Shown here in pieces: positions 7,288-16,240 of a DNA stretch of 64,000 nucleotides. The notes below the pieces were generated by a model. That model saw nothing but the letters and a program-made list of their open reading frames with translations, did no database searches and was not told where the DNA came from. The position numbers and the translations under genes were made by a program. The first letter of the stretch is position 1; each line of letters opens with the position of its first letter. Source of the DNA: Calidihabitans tengchongensis (GTDB lineage: Bacteria; Sysuimicrobiota; Sysuimicrobiia; Sysuimicrobiales; Kaftiobacteriaceae). The DNA is taken from assembly GCA_031459615.1 (NCBI GenBank), contig JAVKIE010000012.1, positions 8,239 through 72,238 on the forward strand. Reading direction: 5' to 3'.

Positions 7288-8568
7288 TCACGGCCGCAGG
7301 GGGCCCGCCGGCACCTTGCGGGTGATCCGGACGCGGGCGATCCGGTGGCCCTCCAGCTTCTCGACCACGATCTCCACGTCGCCGACGGTCACCGTCTCCC
7401 CCTGCTGGGGGACGTGACCCAGCAGCGCGAAGACGAATCCGCCCACCGTGTCCACCTCGCCAGTGGGCAGGTGCAGCCCCATCAGCTCGTTGACCTCTTC
7501 CAGGCTCATGCGCCCGTCCACCAGGGCGGTGTGGGCGTCCACCTGCTCGAACAGCTTCTCCTCCACGTCGTACTCGTCCAGGATCGGCCCCACGATCTCC
7601 TCGAGCAGGTCTTCCACCGTCACCAGGCCGGCCGTGCCGCCGTACTCGTCCACCACGATGGCCATGTGGGTCCGCCGGCGGCGCATCTCCCGGAACAGGT
7701 CGTCCAGCCGCTTGCTCTCGGGCACGAAGAACGCCGGCCGCATGACCTCCCGCACCGGGAGGGCGTTGTGGCCGGCCCGGATGTGGCTGAGCAGGTCTTT
7801 GACGTGCACCACCCCGACGATCTGGTCGATGGTCTCGCGGTAAACCGGGATGCGGGAGTGCCCTTCCTCGATGACGACCCGCAGCACGCCCTCCAGGGGC
7901 GTGGTGTCCTCCACGCACACCATGTCGATGCGCGGGACCATCACCTCCCGGACCACCTTGTCCCCGAACTCGAAGATGGAGTGGATCATCTGACGCTCGT
8001 CCTTTTCGATGACCCCCTCCTCTTCGCCGAGCTTCAGCAGCAGCCGGATCTCCTCTTCCGTCACCAGGGGCGAGGTCAGGTCCACCCGCCCGCCCAGGGG
8101 GCGCACCAGCAGGTTGCTCGCCACCGACAGGACCCGGATCACCGGGGCCAGCAGCGCGGTCAGCGCCGCCACCGGGCGGCTGACCCACAGGCTCAGCCGG
8201 TCGGCGTGCTTGGCGGCAAACGTCTTGGGGGTGATCTCGCTGACGATGAGCAGGACCACCGACATCACCGCCACAGCCGCCCACGGGCCGCGGCGGATCC
8301 CCAGCAGGTCCACGAACAGGCTCGCGGCCAGGACCGAGGCGGCGATGTTGACCAGGTTGTTGCCCACCAGCAGGGCCGTCAGCACCCGCCCGGGATCCTC
8401 CAGCAGACGCAGCACGCGGGCAGCGCGGGGATCACCCGCATCGCGCTGCTGGCGCAGCCTCAACCGGTTGGCGGCCAGGAGGGCAGTTTCGGATCCCGAG
8501 AAGAACGCCGACAGAATCAATAAGGCAGCCAGCAGAACCCAGCCCCACGGGCTACTCGACGGATCCAA
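7288..8568 (-). CDS. CNNM/CorC-type membrane protein with CBS pair and transporter-associated domain
   Basis: 426 residues. The N-terminal DUF21 (CNNM) membrane domain (about 1-185) begins LLILSAFFSGSETALLAANR and contains IVSEITPKTFAAKHADRL. A CBS pair follows (about 205-330: EVMVPRIDMVCVEDTT; MAIVVDEYGGTAGLVTVEDLLEEIVG), then a CorC_HlyC domain to the end (VDGRMSLEEVNELMGL). Family members act in Mg2+ export or homeostasis; older names are hemolysin C or CorC. It starts at TTG with AGGAG about 12 bases upstream and has a perfect extended -10 promoter in front. It is a third Mg2+-linked gene close to the MgtE-like/NRAMP pair. Confidence 0.93.
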   Translation of the reverse strand: MDPSSSPWGWVLLAALLILSAFFSGSETALLAANRLRLRQQRDAGDPRAARVLRLLEDPGRVLTALLVGNNLVNIAASVLAASLFVDLLGIRRGPWAAVAVMSVVLLIVSEITPKTFAAKHADRLSLWVSRPVAALTALLAPVIRVLSVASNLLVRPLGGRVDLTSPLVTEEEIRLLLKLGEEEGVIEKDERQMIHSIFEFGDKVVREVMVPRIDMVCVEDTTPLEGVLRVVIEEGHSRIPVYRETIDQIVGVVHVKDLLSHIRAGHNALPVREVMRPAFFVPESKRLDDLFREMRRRRTHMAIVVDEYGGTAGLVTVEDLLEEIVGPILDEYDVEEKLFEQVDAHTALVDGRMSLEEVNELMGLHLPTGEVDTVGGFVFALLGHVPQQGETVTVGDVEIVVEKLEGHRIARVRITRKVPAGPLRP

Positions 8569-8609
8569 CGACGGCAGTCACTCCTTTTGACGCGGGCGCG
8601 TCGCTACCG

Positions 8610-8615
8610 ATTATA
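8610..8615 (-). promoter_or_regulatory. Extended -10 promoter for the CNNM gene
   Basis: The minus strand carries TGGTATAAT, a perfect -10 hexamer with the extended TGn motif. No good -35 is seen 17 bases upstream. It lies between the purine repeat array and the CNNM start, giving a leader of about 35 bases. Confidence 0.6.
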
Positions 8616-8632
8616 CCACGCCCTGCAGCCCC

Positions 8633-8680
8633 TGTTCCCTTTTCCCTTCTCCCTTTTCCCTTTTCCTTTTTCCCTTTTCC
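8633..8680 (-). repeat. Heptamer purine array (GGGAAAA type) abutting the aapP stop
   Basis: Directly after the TAG of aapP (8681-8683) the minus strand reads GGAAAAGGGAAAAAGGAAAA and continues with GGGAAAA, GGGAGAA and GGGAACA units to about 8633. The period is 7 bases. It separates the aap operon from the CNNM promoter. Confidence 0.85.
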
Positions 8681-9466
8681 CTACTGATGCAGGATCTTCG
8701 ACAGAAACTGGCGCGTGCGGGGGTGGGTGGGAGCGGTGAAGAAGTGCTCGGGGGGACCCTCTTCCACGATGACCCCTTCGTCCATGAAGACCATGCGGTC
8801 GGCCACCTCGCGGGCAAACCCCATCTCGTGGGTGACCACGATCATCGTCATGCCGGCGTCCCGCGCCAGGCCCCGCATCACGTCCAGGACCTCCTGGATC
8901 ATCTCCGGGTCCAGGGCGGAGGTCGGTTCGTCGAAGAGCATGATCTTGGGCTGCATGGCCAGCGCCCGGGCGATGGCCACCCGCTGCTGCTGGCCGCCCG
9001 ACAGCTGGGCGGGATAGGCGTGGGCTTTCTCGGGGATGCCGACCCGCTCCAGCAGCTCCAGGGCGATGCGTTCGGCCCGCTCCCGGGGCCACCGGCGGAC
9101 GACGAGGGGCGCCAGGGTGATGTTCTGCAGGGCCGTGAGGTGGGGGAACAGGTTGAACGACTGGAAGACCATGCCCACCTCGCTGCGCACGGCGTCGATG
9201 TTGCGCACGTCGTCGGTGAGCTCGATGCCGTCCACCACGATCCGTCCCCGCTGGTGGCTCTCCAGCCGGTTGATGCACCGGATCATGGTGGACTTGCCCG
9301 AGCCCGACGGGCCGGCCACCACCACCACCTCGCCCGGCCACACCTGGAGGTTGATCCCCCGCAGGACGTGCAGGCGGCCGAACCACTTGTGGACGTCCTC
9401 CAGGATGATGATGGGCTCGCCGGTCCGCGGCGGCGGTGTGTGCACCCGGTCCTGGGTCATCGACAT
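8681..9466 (-). CDS. aapP: General L-amino acid ABC transporter, ATP-binding subunit
   Basis: 261 residues. Walker A GPSGSGKST (about 52-60), the Q-loop in VFQSFNLFPHLT, the signature LSGGQQQRVAIARAL and Walker B KIMLFDEPTSALDPE followed by the H-loop VTHEMGFA are all intact. The sequence belongs to the GlnQ/HisP/AapP class of polar amino-acid importers. It is the last gene of the operon J-Q-M-P, transcribed from 12811 downwards, with GAGGAGAGG before the ATG. It may also serve the ATPase-less amino-acid transporter at 43395-45103; that is inference. Confidence 0.93.
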   Translation of the reverse strand: MSMTQDRVHTPPPRTGEPIIILEDVHKWFGRLHVLRGINLQVWPGEVVVVAGPSGSGKSTMIRCINRLESHQRGRIVVDGIELTDDVRNIDAVRSEVGMVFQSFNLFPHLTALQNITLAPLVVRRWPRERAERIALELLERVGIPEKAHAYPAQLSGGQQQRVAIARALAMQPKIMLFDEPTSALDPEMIQEVLDVMRGLARDAGMTMIVVTHEMGFAREVADRMVFMDEGVIVEEGPPEHFFTAPTHPRTRQFLSKILHQ

Positions 9467-9508
9467 GGACCTCTCCTCATCTTCAGTATAGCCCGGAGCC
9501 GGCCGCCC

Positions 9509-10525
9509 TCACCGCTCGCCCAGCCCCATGGCCTTCTCCAGCCGGCGGCTGGCGGCCGAGAGGATCGAGGTGAAGGCGAAGTACACCACCAGCAGGAAGA
9601 CGTACACCTCCTGCACGTCGTGGAGATACCGGGTGATGGCCAGCAGCGCCCGCCCGGTCCCCACCAGCTCGCTGAGGCCGATGATGACCGCCAGGGACGT
9701 GTCCTTGAACAGGCTGATGAACTGTCCCACCAGGGCGGGGATCATGTTCGTGATGGCCTGGGGGAGGACCACGGTGCGCATGGTCTGCCACCCGCTCAGC
9801 CCCAGGGCGCGGGCCGCCTCCACCTGTCCCCGGGATACCGACTGGATGCCTCCGCGGACGATCTCGGCCACGTAGGCCGAGGTGAACACGGTCATGGCCA
9901 CCATGGCCCGCTGGACCCGGCTCAGGGCGTCCCCCGACACCAGGGTCACGAACACCGAAAACCACAGGAGGACGGTGATGAAGGGGACGCCGCGGATCAC
10001 CTCGATGTACACCGTGGCCAGGGCGCGGACCACCGGCAGGCGGCTGACCCGACCGATACCGACCACCACCCCGATGGGGAACGACGCCCCGATGGCCACC
10101 GCCGCCAGGAGCACGGTGAGGTACAGCCCCCCCACCTGGTCCAGCCGCACCGGCGACATCACCCACCCCGCGCCCACCAGAACGCCGGCCCACGCCCCGG
10201 CCAGGCGCCGGCCGGCCACCCCCGCCCGCAGACCCAGGACGGTGAGCGCGGCCATGGCCACCACCAGGCCGCCCGCCCAGTAGGCGCGCCAGACCAGTTC
10301 CACGGGCATCAGCCCCACCAGCCAGAAGCGCAGGTTCTCGGTGACCACCGCCCAGTGGGCGCGGGCCGCCCACCGGGCCACCGAGGCCGCGGCGGCCAGG
10401 ACGCCGGCGGCGGTGAGCACCGTCAGCAGGGAGTTGGCCACCCCGTCGAAGAGGTTGCGGCGGGCCCACTCCCGGACCGTCAGCCGCTCCGCCGGCGCAG
10501 CCAGGACATCGGCGCGCGTCGCCAC
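9509..10525 (-). CDS. aapM: General L-amino acid ABC transporter permease (AapM type)
   Basis: 338 residues. An N-terminal region with extra helices (about 25-130), typical of AapM/BztC, precedes the standard amino-acid permease domain (about 135-335). The EAA-loop region reads EAARALGLSGWQTMRTVVLPQA, and VYIEVIRGVPFITVLLWFS lies just ahead of it. It forms the heterodimeric channel with AapQ. The 'MATRADVLAAP' start is 10 bases after the aapQ stop. Neighbours on both sides make a canonical aapJQMP set. Confidence 0.9.
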   Translation of the reverse strand: MATRADVLAAPAERLTVREWARRNLFDGVANSLLTVLTAAGVLAAAASVARWAARAHWAVVTENLRFWLVGLMPVELVWRAYWAGGLVVAMAALTVLGLRAGVAGRRLAGAWAGVLVGAGWVMSPVRLDQVGGLYLTVLLAAVAIGASFPIGVVVGIGRVSRLPVVRALATVYIEVIRGVPFITVLLWFSVFVTLVSGDALSRVQRAMVAMTVFTSAYVAEIVRGGIQSVSRGQVEAARALGLSGWQTMRTVVLPQAITNMIPALVGQFISLFKDTSLAVIIGLSELVGTGRALLAITRYLHDVQEVYVFLLVVYFAFTSILSAASRRLEKAMGLGER

Positions 10526-10535
10526 GGACGGCTCC

Positions 10536-11582
10536 CTACAGGGTGCCCGGCAGCGCCAGCCGGGCCCGCACCAGGTTCAGCGCGGCGGCGATGCTCAGGG
10601 ACAGGGCCAGGTAGGCCAGGGTCACCACGGTGAACGCCTCCAGGGAGCGGAACGACTGGCTGCTGACCGTGTTGGCGGCGGTCAGCAGCTCGGCGTAGCC
10701 GATCCCGATGGCCAGACTGCTGTTCTTGGTCAGGTTCAGGAACTGGTTGCCCAGGGGCGGGATGACGATGCGGAAGGCCTGGGGCAGGACCACGTGGCGC
10801 AGCGCCTGCCCGTAGGTGAGCCCCAGGCTGCGGGCCGCCTCCATCTGTCCCCGGGGCACCGCCAGGATGCCGCCCCGCACGATCTCGCCGATGAACGCCG
10901 AGGTGTACACCGCCAGGCCGATGACCAGGGCGGCCAGTTCCGGAGGGAGCTGGTAGCCGCCGTCCACCACCAGGCGTCCGAACCGCTCCACCACCTGCCC
11001 GCCCACCGCCAGCCCCGAGTTGGTCAGCGTCACCGGGCCCGCCCGCAGCGGCGGGCGGGCCGGCGAGCCGTCGGGCAGCTGCAGGAAGACGGCAAAGTAC
11101 CAGAAAAACAGCTGGACCAGCAGCGGGGTGTTGCGCAGGGCTTCCACGTAGGCCAGGCTCAGCCGCGCGACCAGCCAGTTGCGGGACAGGCGGGCCACCC
11201 CCACCAGGACGCCCAGGGCCGTGGCCAGGACGATGCCCACCACCGCGACCTGCACGGTGTTGAACAGGCCGGCGATGATGGCCTCGGCGTTGCTGTCGGT
11301 GGGCTCGAAGGGCTTGAGATGCAGGGTCTGCAGGTCCAGGGTGACCGTGAGGGCGGACAGCTCAAAACCGGCCGGCTGAGTGAAGACCCCCCAGTCCAGA
11401 CGGATGTTCTGACGGGCGAAGCTGGCCCGCAGGGCGAGGGTGGCGGCCCACAGGCCTCCCGCCACGGCCGCGAGGACGACCACCTGGGCGGCCGCGGCCA
11501 GGATGCGGGCGTTCCGCCACGGGGGCGGGCCGGCCCGCCGCGAGGGGGGAGTTGCCTGTCTGTCCGGTGTGGGTTGCCGCAT
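10536..11582 (-). CDS. aapQ: General L-amino acid ABC transporter permease (AapQ type)
   Basis: 348 residues. One helix at about 27-50 is followed by a periplasmic segment with FARQNIRLDWGVFTQPAGFE, which is characteristic of AapQ/BztB. The binding-protein-dependent permease domain follows (about 100-345) with YVEALRNTPLLVQLFFWY and the EAA loop EAARSLGLTYGQALRHVVLPQA. The spacing to aapJ is unusually large (218 bases) because a 61-bp sequence is duplicated there. Confidence 0.9.
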   Translation of the reverse strand: MRQPTPDRQATPPSRRAGPPPWRNARILAAAAQVVVLAAVAGGLWAATLALRASFARQNIRLDWGVFTQPAGFELSALTVTLDLQTLHLKPFEPTDSNAEAIIAGLFNTVQVAVVGIVLATALGVLVGVARLSRNWLVARLSLAYVEALRNTPLLVQLFFWYFAVFLQLPDGSPARPPLRAGPVTLTNSGLAVGGQVVERFGRLVVDGGYQLPPELAALVIGLAVYTSAFIGEIVRGGILAVPRGQMEAARSLGLTYGQALRHVVLPQAFRIVIPPLGNQFLNLTKNSSLAIGIGYAELLTAANTVSSQSFRSLEAFTVVTLAYLALSLSIAAALNLVRARLALPGTL

Positions 11583-11800
11583 ACCTGGATCCGGTAGCGG
11601 GCGGGCTCCGGCCTGCTGGAGCCCGCCCGCCTCATCGGCCCCTCACCCTGCCCTCTCCCCACCGGGGAGAAGGGAACAGGGTAGGCCGCTACCGCGGCCT
11701 TGACATGCGGAGCGCTCCGCCTTCGATCGTAACTCCTCCCCCTCACCCTGCCCTCTCCCCACCCGGGAGAGGGGAATAAGGTAGGCCGCTACCGCGGCCT
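11583..11800. repeat. Two 61-bp direct repeats with internal hairpins between aapJ and aapQ
   Basis: Copies at 11641-11701 and 11741-11801 share CCTCACCCTGCCCTCTCCCC and the end GTAGGCCGCTACCGCGGCCT, differing at only a few middle positions. Each copy holds two inverted repeats: CCCTCTCCCC with CGGGGAGAGGG, and AGGCCGC with GCGGCCT. The second copy runs into the aapJ stop codon. A CCCTCTCCCC...GGGGAGAGGG type element is common as an intergenic repeat in other bacteria. In the aap mRNA the stems could protect the abundant aapJ message or reduce read-through to aapQ. Confidence 0.85.
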
Positions 11801-12811
11801 TTACCTAAAGGGGCGGCTGGTCATGGCCCCGCCCCGGCTGGCCAGGTCGTTGCGGGTCCCCGCGCGGGTGATGGCCGTCTTCTGGCGGGGACCAAAGTAG
11901 CGGTCGTAGATCTCCCCGTAGTTGCCCACCAGCCGCAGGACCCGCAGCATCGCCCCGCCCTTCGCCTCCAGGAAGTTCTTGGCCACCGGGTCGCGGCCCG
12001 ACAGCTCGGCCAGCCGGGCGGCGTCGCGGGCGACGGCCTGGGTGATGCCCAGTTCCTCGCCCAGAATCACGCCCCAGACGGTCCAGTTCACCACGTCGGC
12101 CCACTTGGAGTCGTTCTCCTGGTACATGGGGGCCAGCGGCTCGTCGCTGAACTCTTTGCCCACGATCTTGAAGTCCGCCGGGTTGGGGGCCGTCGACCGG
12201 AAGGCCGTCAGCTGGCTCGCGTCGGTGGTGAACACGTCGCACCGGCCCGCCACCAGACCGTCAAACGCCTGCTTGGCCTCGGCAAAGGTGATGAGCTGGA
12301 ACCGGAACCCCCGCTGGCGCATCTGGTCCGTGATGTTCCGCTCGCTGGTGGTACCCGAGTGGACGCAGATCCGGGCGCCGTTGAGGTCGTCCAGCCCGGC
12401 GATCCGCGAAGCGGCGCGCACCAGCAGCCGCTGGCCGTCGTAGAAGGTCACGGGTCCGAAGTCCACCTGGTCGTCCCGGCTGATGGTGACGGTGGTGGTG
12501 CGGAACACCACGTCCACCGCGCCGGACACCACGGCCGGAATGCGGTTGGCCGAGGTGAGGTTGACGAACTCCACATCGGGGACGTCCACAAACGCGGCCA
12601 CGGCCCAGCAGAAGTCGGCGTCGAATCCCACCATGCGGCCGGAGACCGGATCCGGGAACGAGAACCCGGGGGTGGCGCCGGAGACGCCGCAGATCAGCTT
12701 GCCCCGGGCGCGGACCATGTCCACCCGGGTGCGGGGCTGGGCCAGCGCCGTGTACGAGACCGCGGCCACCGTGAGGGCCACGGCCAGCAGATAGGCCACA
12801 CCTCTGCGCAC
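11801..12811 (-). CDS. aapJ: General L-amino acid ABC transporter, substrate-binding protein
   Basis: 336 residues with a signal peptide (about 1-25: RRGVAYLLAVALTVAAVSYTALAQ). The mature protein begins with the AapJ/BztA pattern TRVDMVRARGKLICGVSG, then PGFSFPDPVSGRMVGFDADFC, and ends with LRLVGNYGEIYDRYFGP, close to the family norm in length and layout. The GTG start at 12811 has GGGGAGGTGG 5-10 bases upstream and gives a clean signal sequence; longer readings do not. First gene of the aapJQMP operon. The 131 bases upstream to dgkA show no clear promoter. Confidence 0.92.
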   Translation of the reverse strand: MRRGVAYLLAVALTVAAVSYTALAQPRTRVDMVRARGKLICGVSGATPGFSFPDPVSGRMVGFDADFCWAVAAFVDVPDVEFVNLTSANRIPAVVSGAVDVVFRTTTVTISRDDQVDFGPVTFYDGQRLLVRAASRIAGLDDLNGARICVHSGTTSERNITDQMRQRGFRFQLITFAEAKQAFDGLVAGRCDVFTTDASQLTAFRSTAPNPADFKIVGKEFSDEPLAPMYQENDSKWADVVNWTVWGVILGEELGITQAVARDAARLAELSGRDPVAKNFLEAKGGAMLRVLRLVGNYGEIYDRYFGPRQKTAITRAGTRNDLASRGGAMTSRPFR

Positions 12812-12942
12812 GCTTCCACCTCCCCGTAGGTCGCCGGAACGCCGCACCGGACCCTGCGCGGATGTGGCCGACCTCACCCGATCCGGCCCCGGCGCCCTGC
12901 GGCTACTTTCCACGCCGCGCGGCCGTCCCCCTGTGGAGCCCG

Positions 12943-13431
12943 CTACGGTCGGGGCGGGCCGGACCGCCGGACGACGAGCAGGCCCGCGGCTCCGCCGGCG
13001 ACCGCCACGGCGGCCAGGATCCGGGCCCAGCGCTCCGCCGCCCCGGGGGCGAGGCCCGCCGCCGTGCCCAGGGGCGGCCCCAGGACGAGGACCCCCGCAA
13101 CGGCCGCCGCGGCCGAGACCACCACCACCGCGGCGGCGGCCACGTCTTTGGCCACCCGGGCCAGCTCGTGGCGGTTGCGCTGCACGAGCAGGTCCACCAC
13201 CACCTCCAGGGCCGTGTTGAGCAGCTCCGCGGCCAGGACGGCCGCCATCGCCAGGACCACCACGGCGGCCTGCAGCGACGGCAGGCGCAGCCACGCCGCC
13301 ACGACCGTCACGGCGGCGGCCAGGACCAGCTGTACGCGGAACGTGCGCTGGGTGGCCACGGCGTGGCGCAGCCCGTCCCAGGCGTGGGCGAAGGCCTGGC
13401 GCAGGGTGCGCCGGGACGCCGGCTCCCTCAC
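12943..13431 (-). CDS. dgkA: Diacylglycerol/undecaprenol kinase (DgkA family)
   Basis: 162 residues with three or four hydrophobic helices. The active-site signature is present as ELLNTALEVVVDLL (69-82), followed by A-K-D (94-96) in the next helix. In Gram-positive lineages this family phosphorylates undecaprenol, recycling the lipid carrier for cell-wall synthesis. The GTG start overlaps the ybeY stop (GTGA). An extra alanine/glycine-rich C-terminal segment after about residue 115 adds one more helix, so the protein is somewhat longer than the usual 120-140 residues. Confidence 0.88.
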   Translation of the reverse strand: MREPASRRTLRQAFAHAWDGLRHAVATQRTFRVQLVLAAAVTVVAAWLRLPSLQAAVVVLAMAAVLAAELLNTALEVVVDLLVQRNRHELARVAKDVAAAAVVVVSAAAAVAGVLVLGPPLGTAAGLAPGAAERWARILAAVAVAGGAAGLLVVRRSGPPRP

Positions 13432-13865
13432 CCCCGCACCTCGATGCCGATCTCCCGCAGGAGCCGGCGCTGGAGGCGGTCCATCCGCGCGGCGTCGGTC
13501 CGGCGGCGGTCGTCGTACCCCAGCAGGTGCAGCACCCCGTGGGCGGCCAGCAGGGCCAGTTCCGCCGCGGGAGGATGCCCCGCCCGGCGCGCCTGCGCGC
13601 GGGCCCGGTCCACCGAGATCACCACCTCCCCCAGCCACCGGACCCCGCGGGAAGGTCCGGGTTCCGCGCCGCCGGGAAACGACAGGACGTCGGTGGCCCT
13701 GTCTGCCCCCAGGTACCGGCGGTGCAGGCGGCGGATCTCCCGGTCCCCGACCAGGGCCACGTCCACCCGCACTCCCGGAGGATGCCGGCGGCGGCCGAGC
13801 ACATGGCGCACCACCCGGCGGACCAGGCGCACCCACCGGGGCGACACCGTGACCCGGGCGACCAC
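13428..13865 (-). CDS. ybeY: Endoribonuclease YbeY (rRNA maturation factor)
   Basis: About 145 residues. YbeY is a metal-dependent RNase for 16S rRNA 3' processing and quality control. The core shows ATDVLSFPGG (57-66) and LGEVVISVDRA (79-89). The metal site, normally HGxLHLxGYDH, reads H109-GVL-H113-LLGYD-D119, so the third ligand is Asp instead of His. The start is uncertain: GTG 13865 puts 'RVTVSPRW' near the beginning as in homologues, but no strong ribosome-binding site is seen. The roughly 170 bases up to pgpH hold no other recognisable gene. It sits between pgpH and dgkA as in Bacillota. Confidence 0.88.
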   Translation of the reverse strand: MVARVTVSPRWVRLVRRVVRHVLGRRRHPPGVRVDVALVGDREIRRLHRRYLGADRATDVLSFPGGAEPGPSRGVRWLGEVVISVDRARAQARRAGHPPAAELALLAAHGVLHLLGYDDRRRTDAARMDRLQRRLLREIGIEVRG

Positions 13866-14035
13866 CCCGACCGTGGCGGAGCGGCGAGGCCGACCGGCCG
13901 GTGCCCTCCCGTCCCGCCGTGACCTGCGCGATCGTCGGGAACCCCGCACCTGCACGTTCTGTCCCCCCGCGCACTCCTGTGGGGGTGGCGCCGGAGCGGC
14001 GCGCGATGCCCGCCTGCACCCCGGACCGCGCGCTC

Positions 14036-16144
14036 TCAGCGCACCGACGCCGGCCGGTCCCGGGCGCCCGTCCGGAGGTCGCGCTCGAGCTCCGGATACT
14101 CCACCCGGGGGTGGAACATGGTGGCCAGCAGGCGGACGAACACCCGGGCGATGGCGTCCAGGTCCCGGAAGGTGAGGTCGCACTGGTCCAGCTGGCCGTC
14201 GTCCAGCTTCTCCCGGATGATGCGCCGGACCGTCTGCTCGATGCGGTCGGGCGTGGGGCGGGTCAGCGCCCGGGTGGCGCCTTCCACCGCGTCGGCCAGC
14301 ATCACGATGGCGGTCTCGCGGGTCTGGGGCTTGGGACCGTCGTACCGGAAGACGTCTTCGGAGACCGAATCACCCCTCTGCACCGCCTGGTGGTAGAAGT
14401 ATGCCATCAGGTTGGTCCCGTGGTGCTGGGCGATGAAGTCGGCCACCTGGGAGGGCAGCCGGTACTCCCGGGCGTACTCCAGCCCGTCCCGCACGTGGGA
14501 CAGGACCGTGAGCGCCGACAGGCTGGGGGTCATGCGGTCGTGGGGGTTGTCCAGGCCCGCCTGGTTCTCGACGAAGAACGCCGGGCGGCGGATCTTGCCC
14601 ACGTCGTGGTAGTACGCCCCCACCCGCACCAGCAGGCTGTCGGCCCCCACCGCTTCGGCGGCCGCCTCCGCCAGGTTGGCGACGATCAGGCTGTGGTGGT
14701 AGGTCCCCGGCGCCTCGACCTGCAGCCGGCGCAGCAGGGGGTGGCTGGGGTTGCTCAGTTCCAGCAGCTTGATGGGTGTGACCAGGCCGAACAGGTGCTC
14801 CAGATACGGCAGGGTGCCGATGGTGATGATGCCCGCCAGGACCCCATGCCCCAGGGCGTGGGCCATCTCGGCGACCATGTCGGGGTACCACGGCAGCTGG
14901 TCACCCAGGGTCAGGGCGGCCGCCACCAGGGCGCTGGCGACTCCCATCCACACGCCGGCCACCACGAGGTCGGTACGGTGGCTGATCCGCTTGAGGGCGT
15001 AGACCCCGGCGGTGGAGCCCACGAAGGTGACCACGCCCAGGCGTACGTCGCCCCCGGCCACGGTGGACACCAGCAGGGCGATGACCGCCGCGGTGTACAG
15101 GGCCAGGCGCGGCCGCAGGAGGACGGCGATGAGCATGACGCCCGCACCGGTGGGGATGAGGTAGGGATTCACCCGGCCGATCAGCAGGCGCGCCATGGCC
15201 ACCGTCAGGGCCACGGCCAGGCTCCACACCAGGAGCAGGCGGTCCTGGGCCCAGATGTCGGGCTGGAACTGGCGGATGTAGGCGCCGCTGACCACCAGCA
15301 GCAGGAGCACCATCAGGGCCGCCCCCACCGGACGCTGCCACGACAGGGGCGCCCGCACCAGGCCCAGCGCGGTCAGCTTCTGCATGTGGGCCTCGGTCAC
15401 CACCTCGCCCCGGCGGACCACCACCTCCCCCCGGAGGATGCGGGTGGTCACCGGGACGACCTCCTCCATGGCCCGGCGGCGCAGCGCCTGGGTGGCGGCC
15501 AGGTCCACGGTGAGGCTGGGCTGCAGGGCTGCCAGCGCCACGGAGCTGGCCAGGGTCATGGTGCGCCCGGCGATGGGCACCGCCCGGATGGCGGACCGCA
15601 CCTGGTCCTGGGCCCGCGGGAGGTCCTCCGGCCGCACCCCCTCCTCCATCACCCGCGCCACCGCCTGCTCGGCGGTGGCGCGGGCCACCGCCAGCGAGGG
15701 GGCGTCCAGGGTGAGGGCGGCCAGGACCGCGGGATCGTCCAGGGAGACCGGCGCCTGCTGCCGCAGCATCGCAGCCCGCTCGGCGAAACTGAGGCCGCCG
15801 ACGCCGCGGGCCCGGTCGATGGCGGCAAACGTCCGGGCGATCGTCTCCCGGGCCCTGTCGGTCGCCTCGGGCGACAGGCGCGTCACCGGCCGGATCGCCG
15901 CCGCCGCCTCCCGGCGCAGGGCCTCGGTCCGGACGCGGTCCACGAACTCGACGCTGCGGGGAGCCTCCACATCCCGGGGGCTGACCTGCCCCACCCGCAG
16001 TTCCAGCCGGGGGGCCAGGTACTGGAGCCCGGTGGCCAGCGCCAGGGCCACGAAGGTCGCCGCGCCGATGACAGTCTTCCGCAACGGCGCCCGCGCCTCG
16101 CGCCAGGCCCTGCGCAGCCCCCGGGCGGTCGGAGTGATGGCCAT
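14036..16144 (-). CDS. pgpH: 7TM-HD family cyclic di-AMP phosphodiesterase (PgpH/YqfF)
   Basis: 702 residues, close to Bacillus YqfF and Listeria PgpH. One N-terminal helix (about 22-42) and a large extracellular 7TMR-HDED domain (about 43-285) lead to seven helices (about 290-475) and a cytosolic HD domain (about 490-680). The HD domain has H-H in APGTYHHSLIVANL, HD in AYYHDVGKIRRP, and later FIAQHHGTNLMAYFY. The family hydrolyses c-di-AMP to pApA. ATG 16144 was chosen; an in-frame ATG at 16183 exists but overlaps a TAAAAT candidate -10 (16182-16187). Gene order pgpH-ybeY-dgkA is conserved in Bacillota. Confidence 0.94.
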   Translation of the reverse strand: MAITPTARGLRRAWREARAPLRKTVIGAATFVALALATGLQYLAPRLELRVGQVSPRDVEAPRSVEFVDRVRTEALRREAAAAIRPVTRLSPEATDRARETIARTFAAIDRARGVGGLSFAERAAMLRQQAPVSLDDPAVLAALTLDAPSLAVARATAEQAVARVMEEGVRPEDLPRAQDQVRSAIRAVPIAGRTMTLASSVALAALQPSLTVDLAATQALRRRAMEEVVPVTTRILRGEVVVRRGEVVTEAHMQKLTALGLVRAPLSWQRPVGAALMVLLLLVVSGAYIRQFQPDIWAQDRLLLVWSLAVALTVAMARLLIGRVNPYLIPTGAGVMLIAVLLRPRLALYTAAVIALLVSTVAGGDVRLGVVTFVGSTAGVYALKRISHRTDLVVAGVWMGVASALVAAALTLGDQLPWYPDMVAEMAHALGHGVLAGIITIGTLPYLEHLFGLVTPIKLLELSNPSHPLLRRLQVEAPGTYHHSLIVANLAEAAAEAVGADSLLVRVGAYYHDVGKIRRPAFFVENQAGLDNPHDRMTPSLSALTVLSHVRDGLEYAREYRLPSQVADFIAQHHGTNLMAYFYHQAVQRGDSVSEDVFRYDGPKPQTRETAIVMLADAVEGATRALTRPTPDRIEQTVRRIIREKLDDGQLDQCDLTFRDLDAIARVFVRLLATMFHPRVEYPELERDLRTGARDRPASVR

Positions 16145-16210
16145 AGAGGAGGCCGCCCCCACGGCGGGGGGCCACTGGTGCATTTTACCCCGGCCGCCAC
16201 CCGCCCCTGC

Positions 16211-16240
16211 CTGACGGCGTCCCCCCTCGGGGGCCGTCAG
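16211..16240 (-). terminator. Hairpin at the end of the arg operon
   Basis: Inverted repeat CTGACGGC / GCCGTCAG with an inner CCCC/GGGG pairing, overlapping the argR stop codon (16237-16239). There is no U-run after it, so it may be a weak or factor-dependent terminator, or an mRNA end-protecting stem. Confidence 0.45.
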
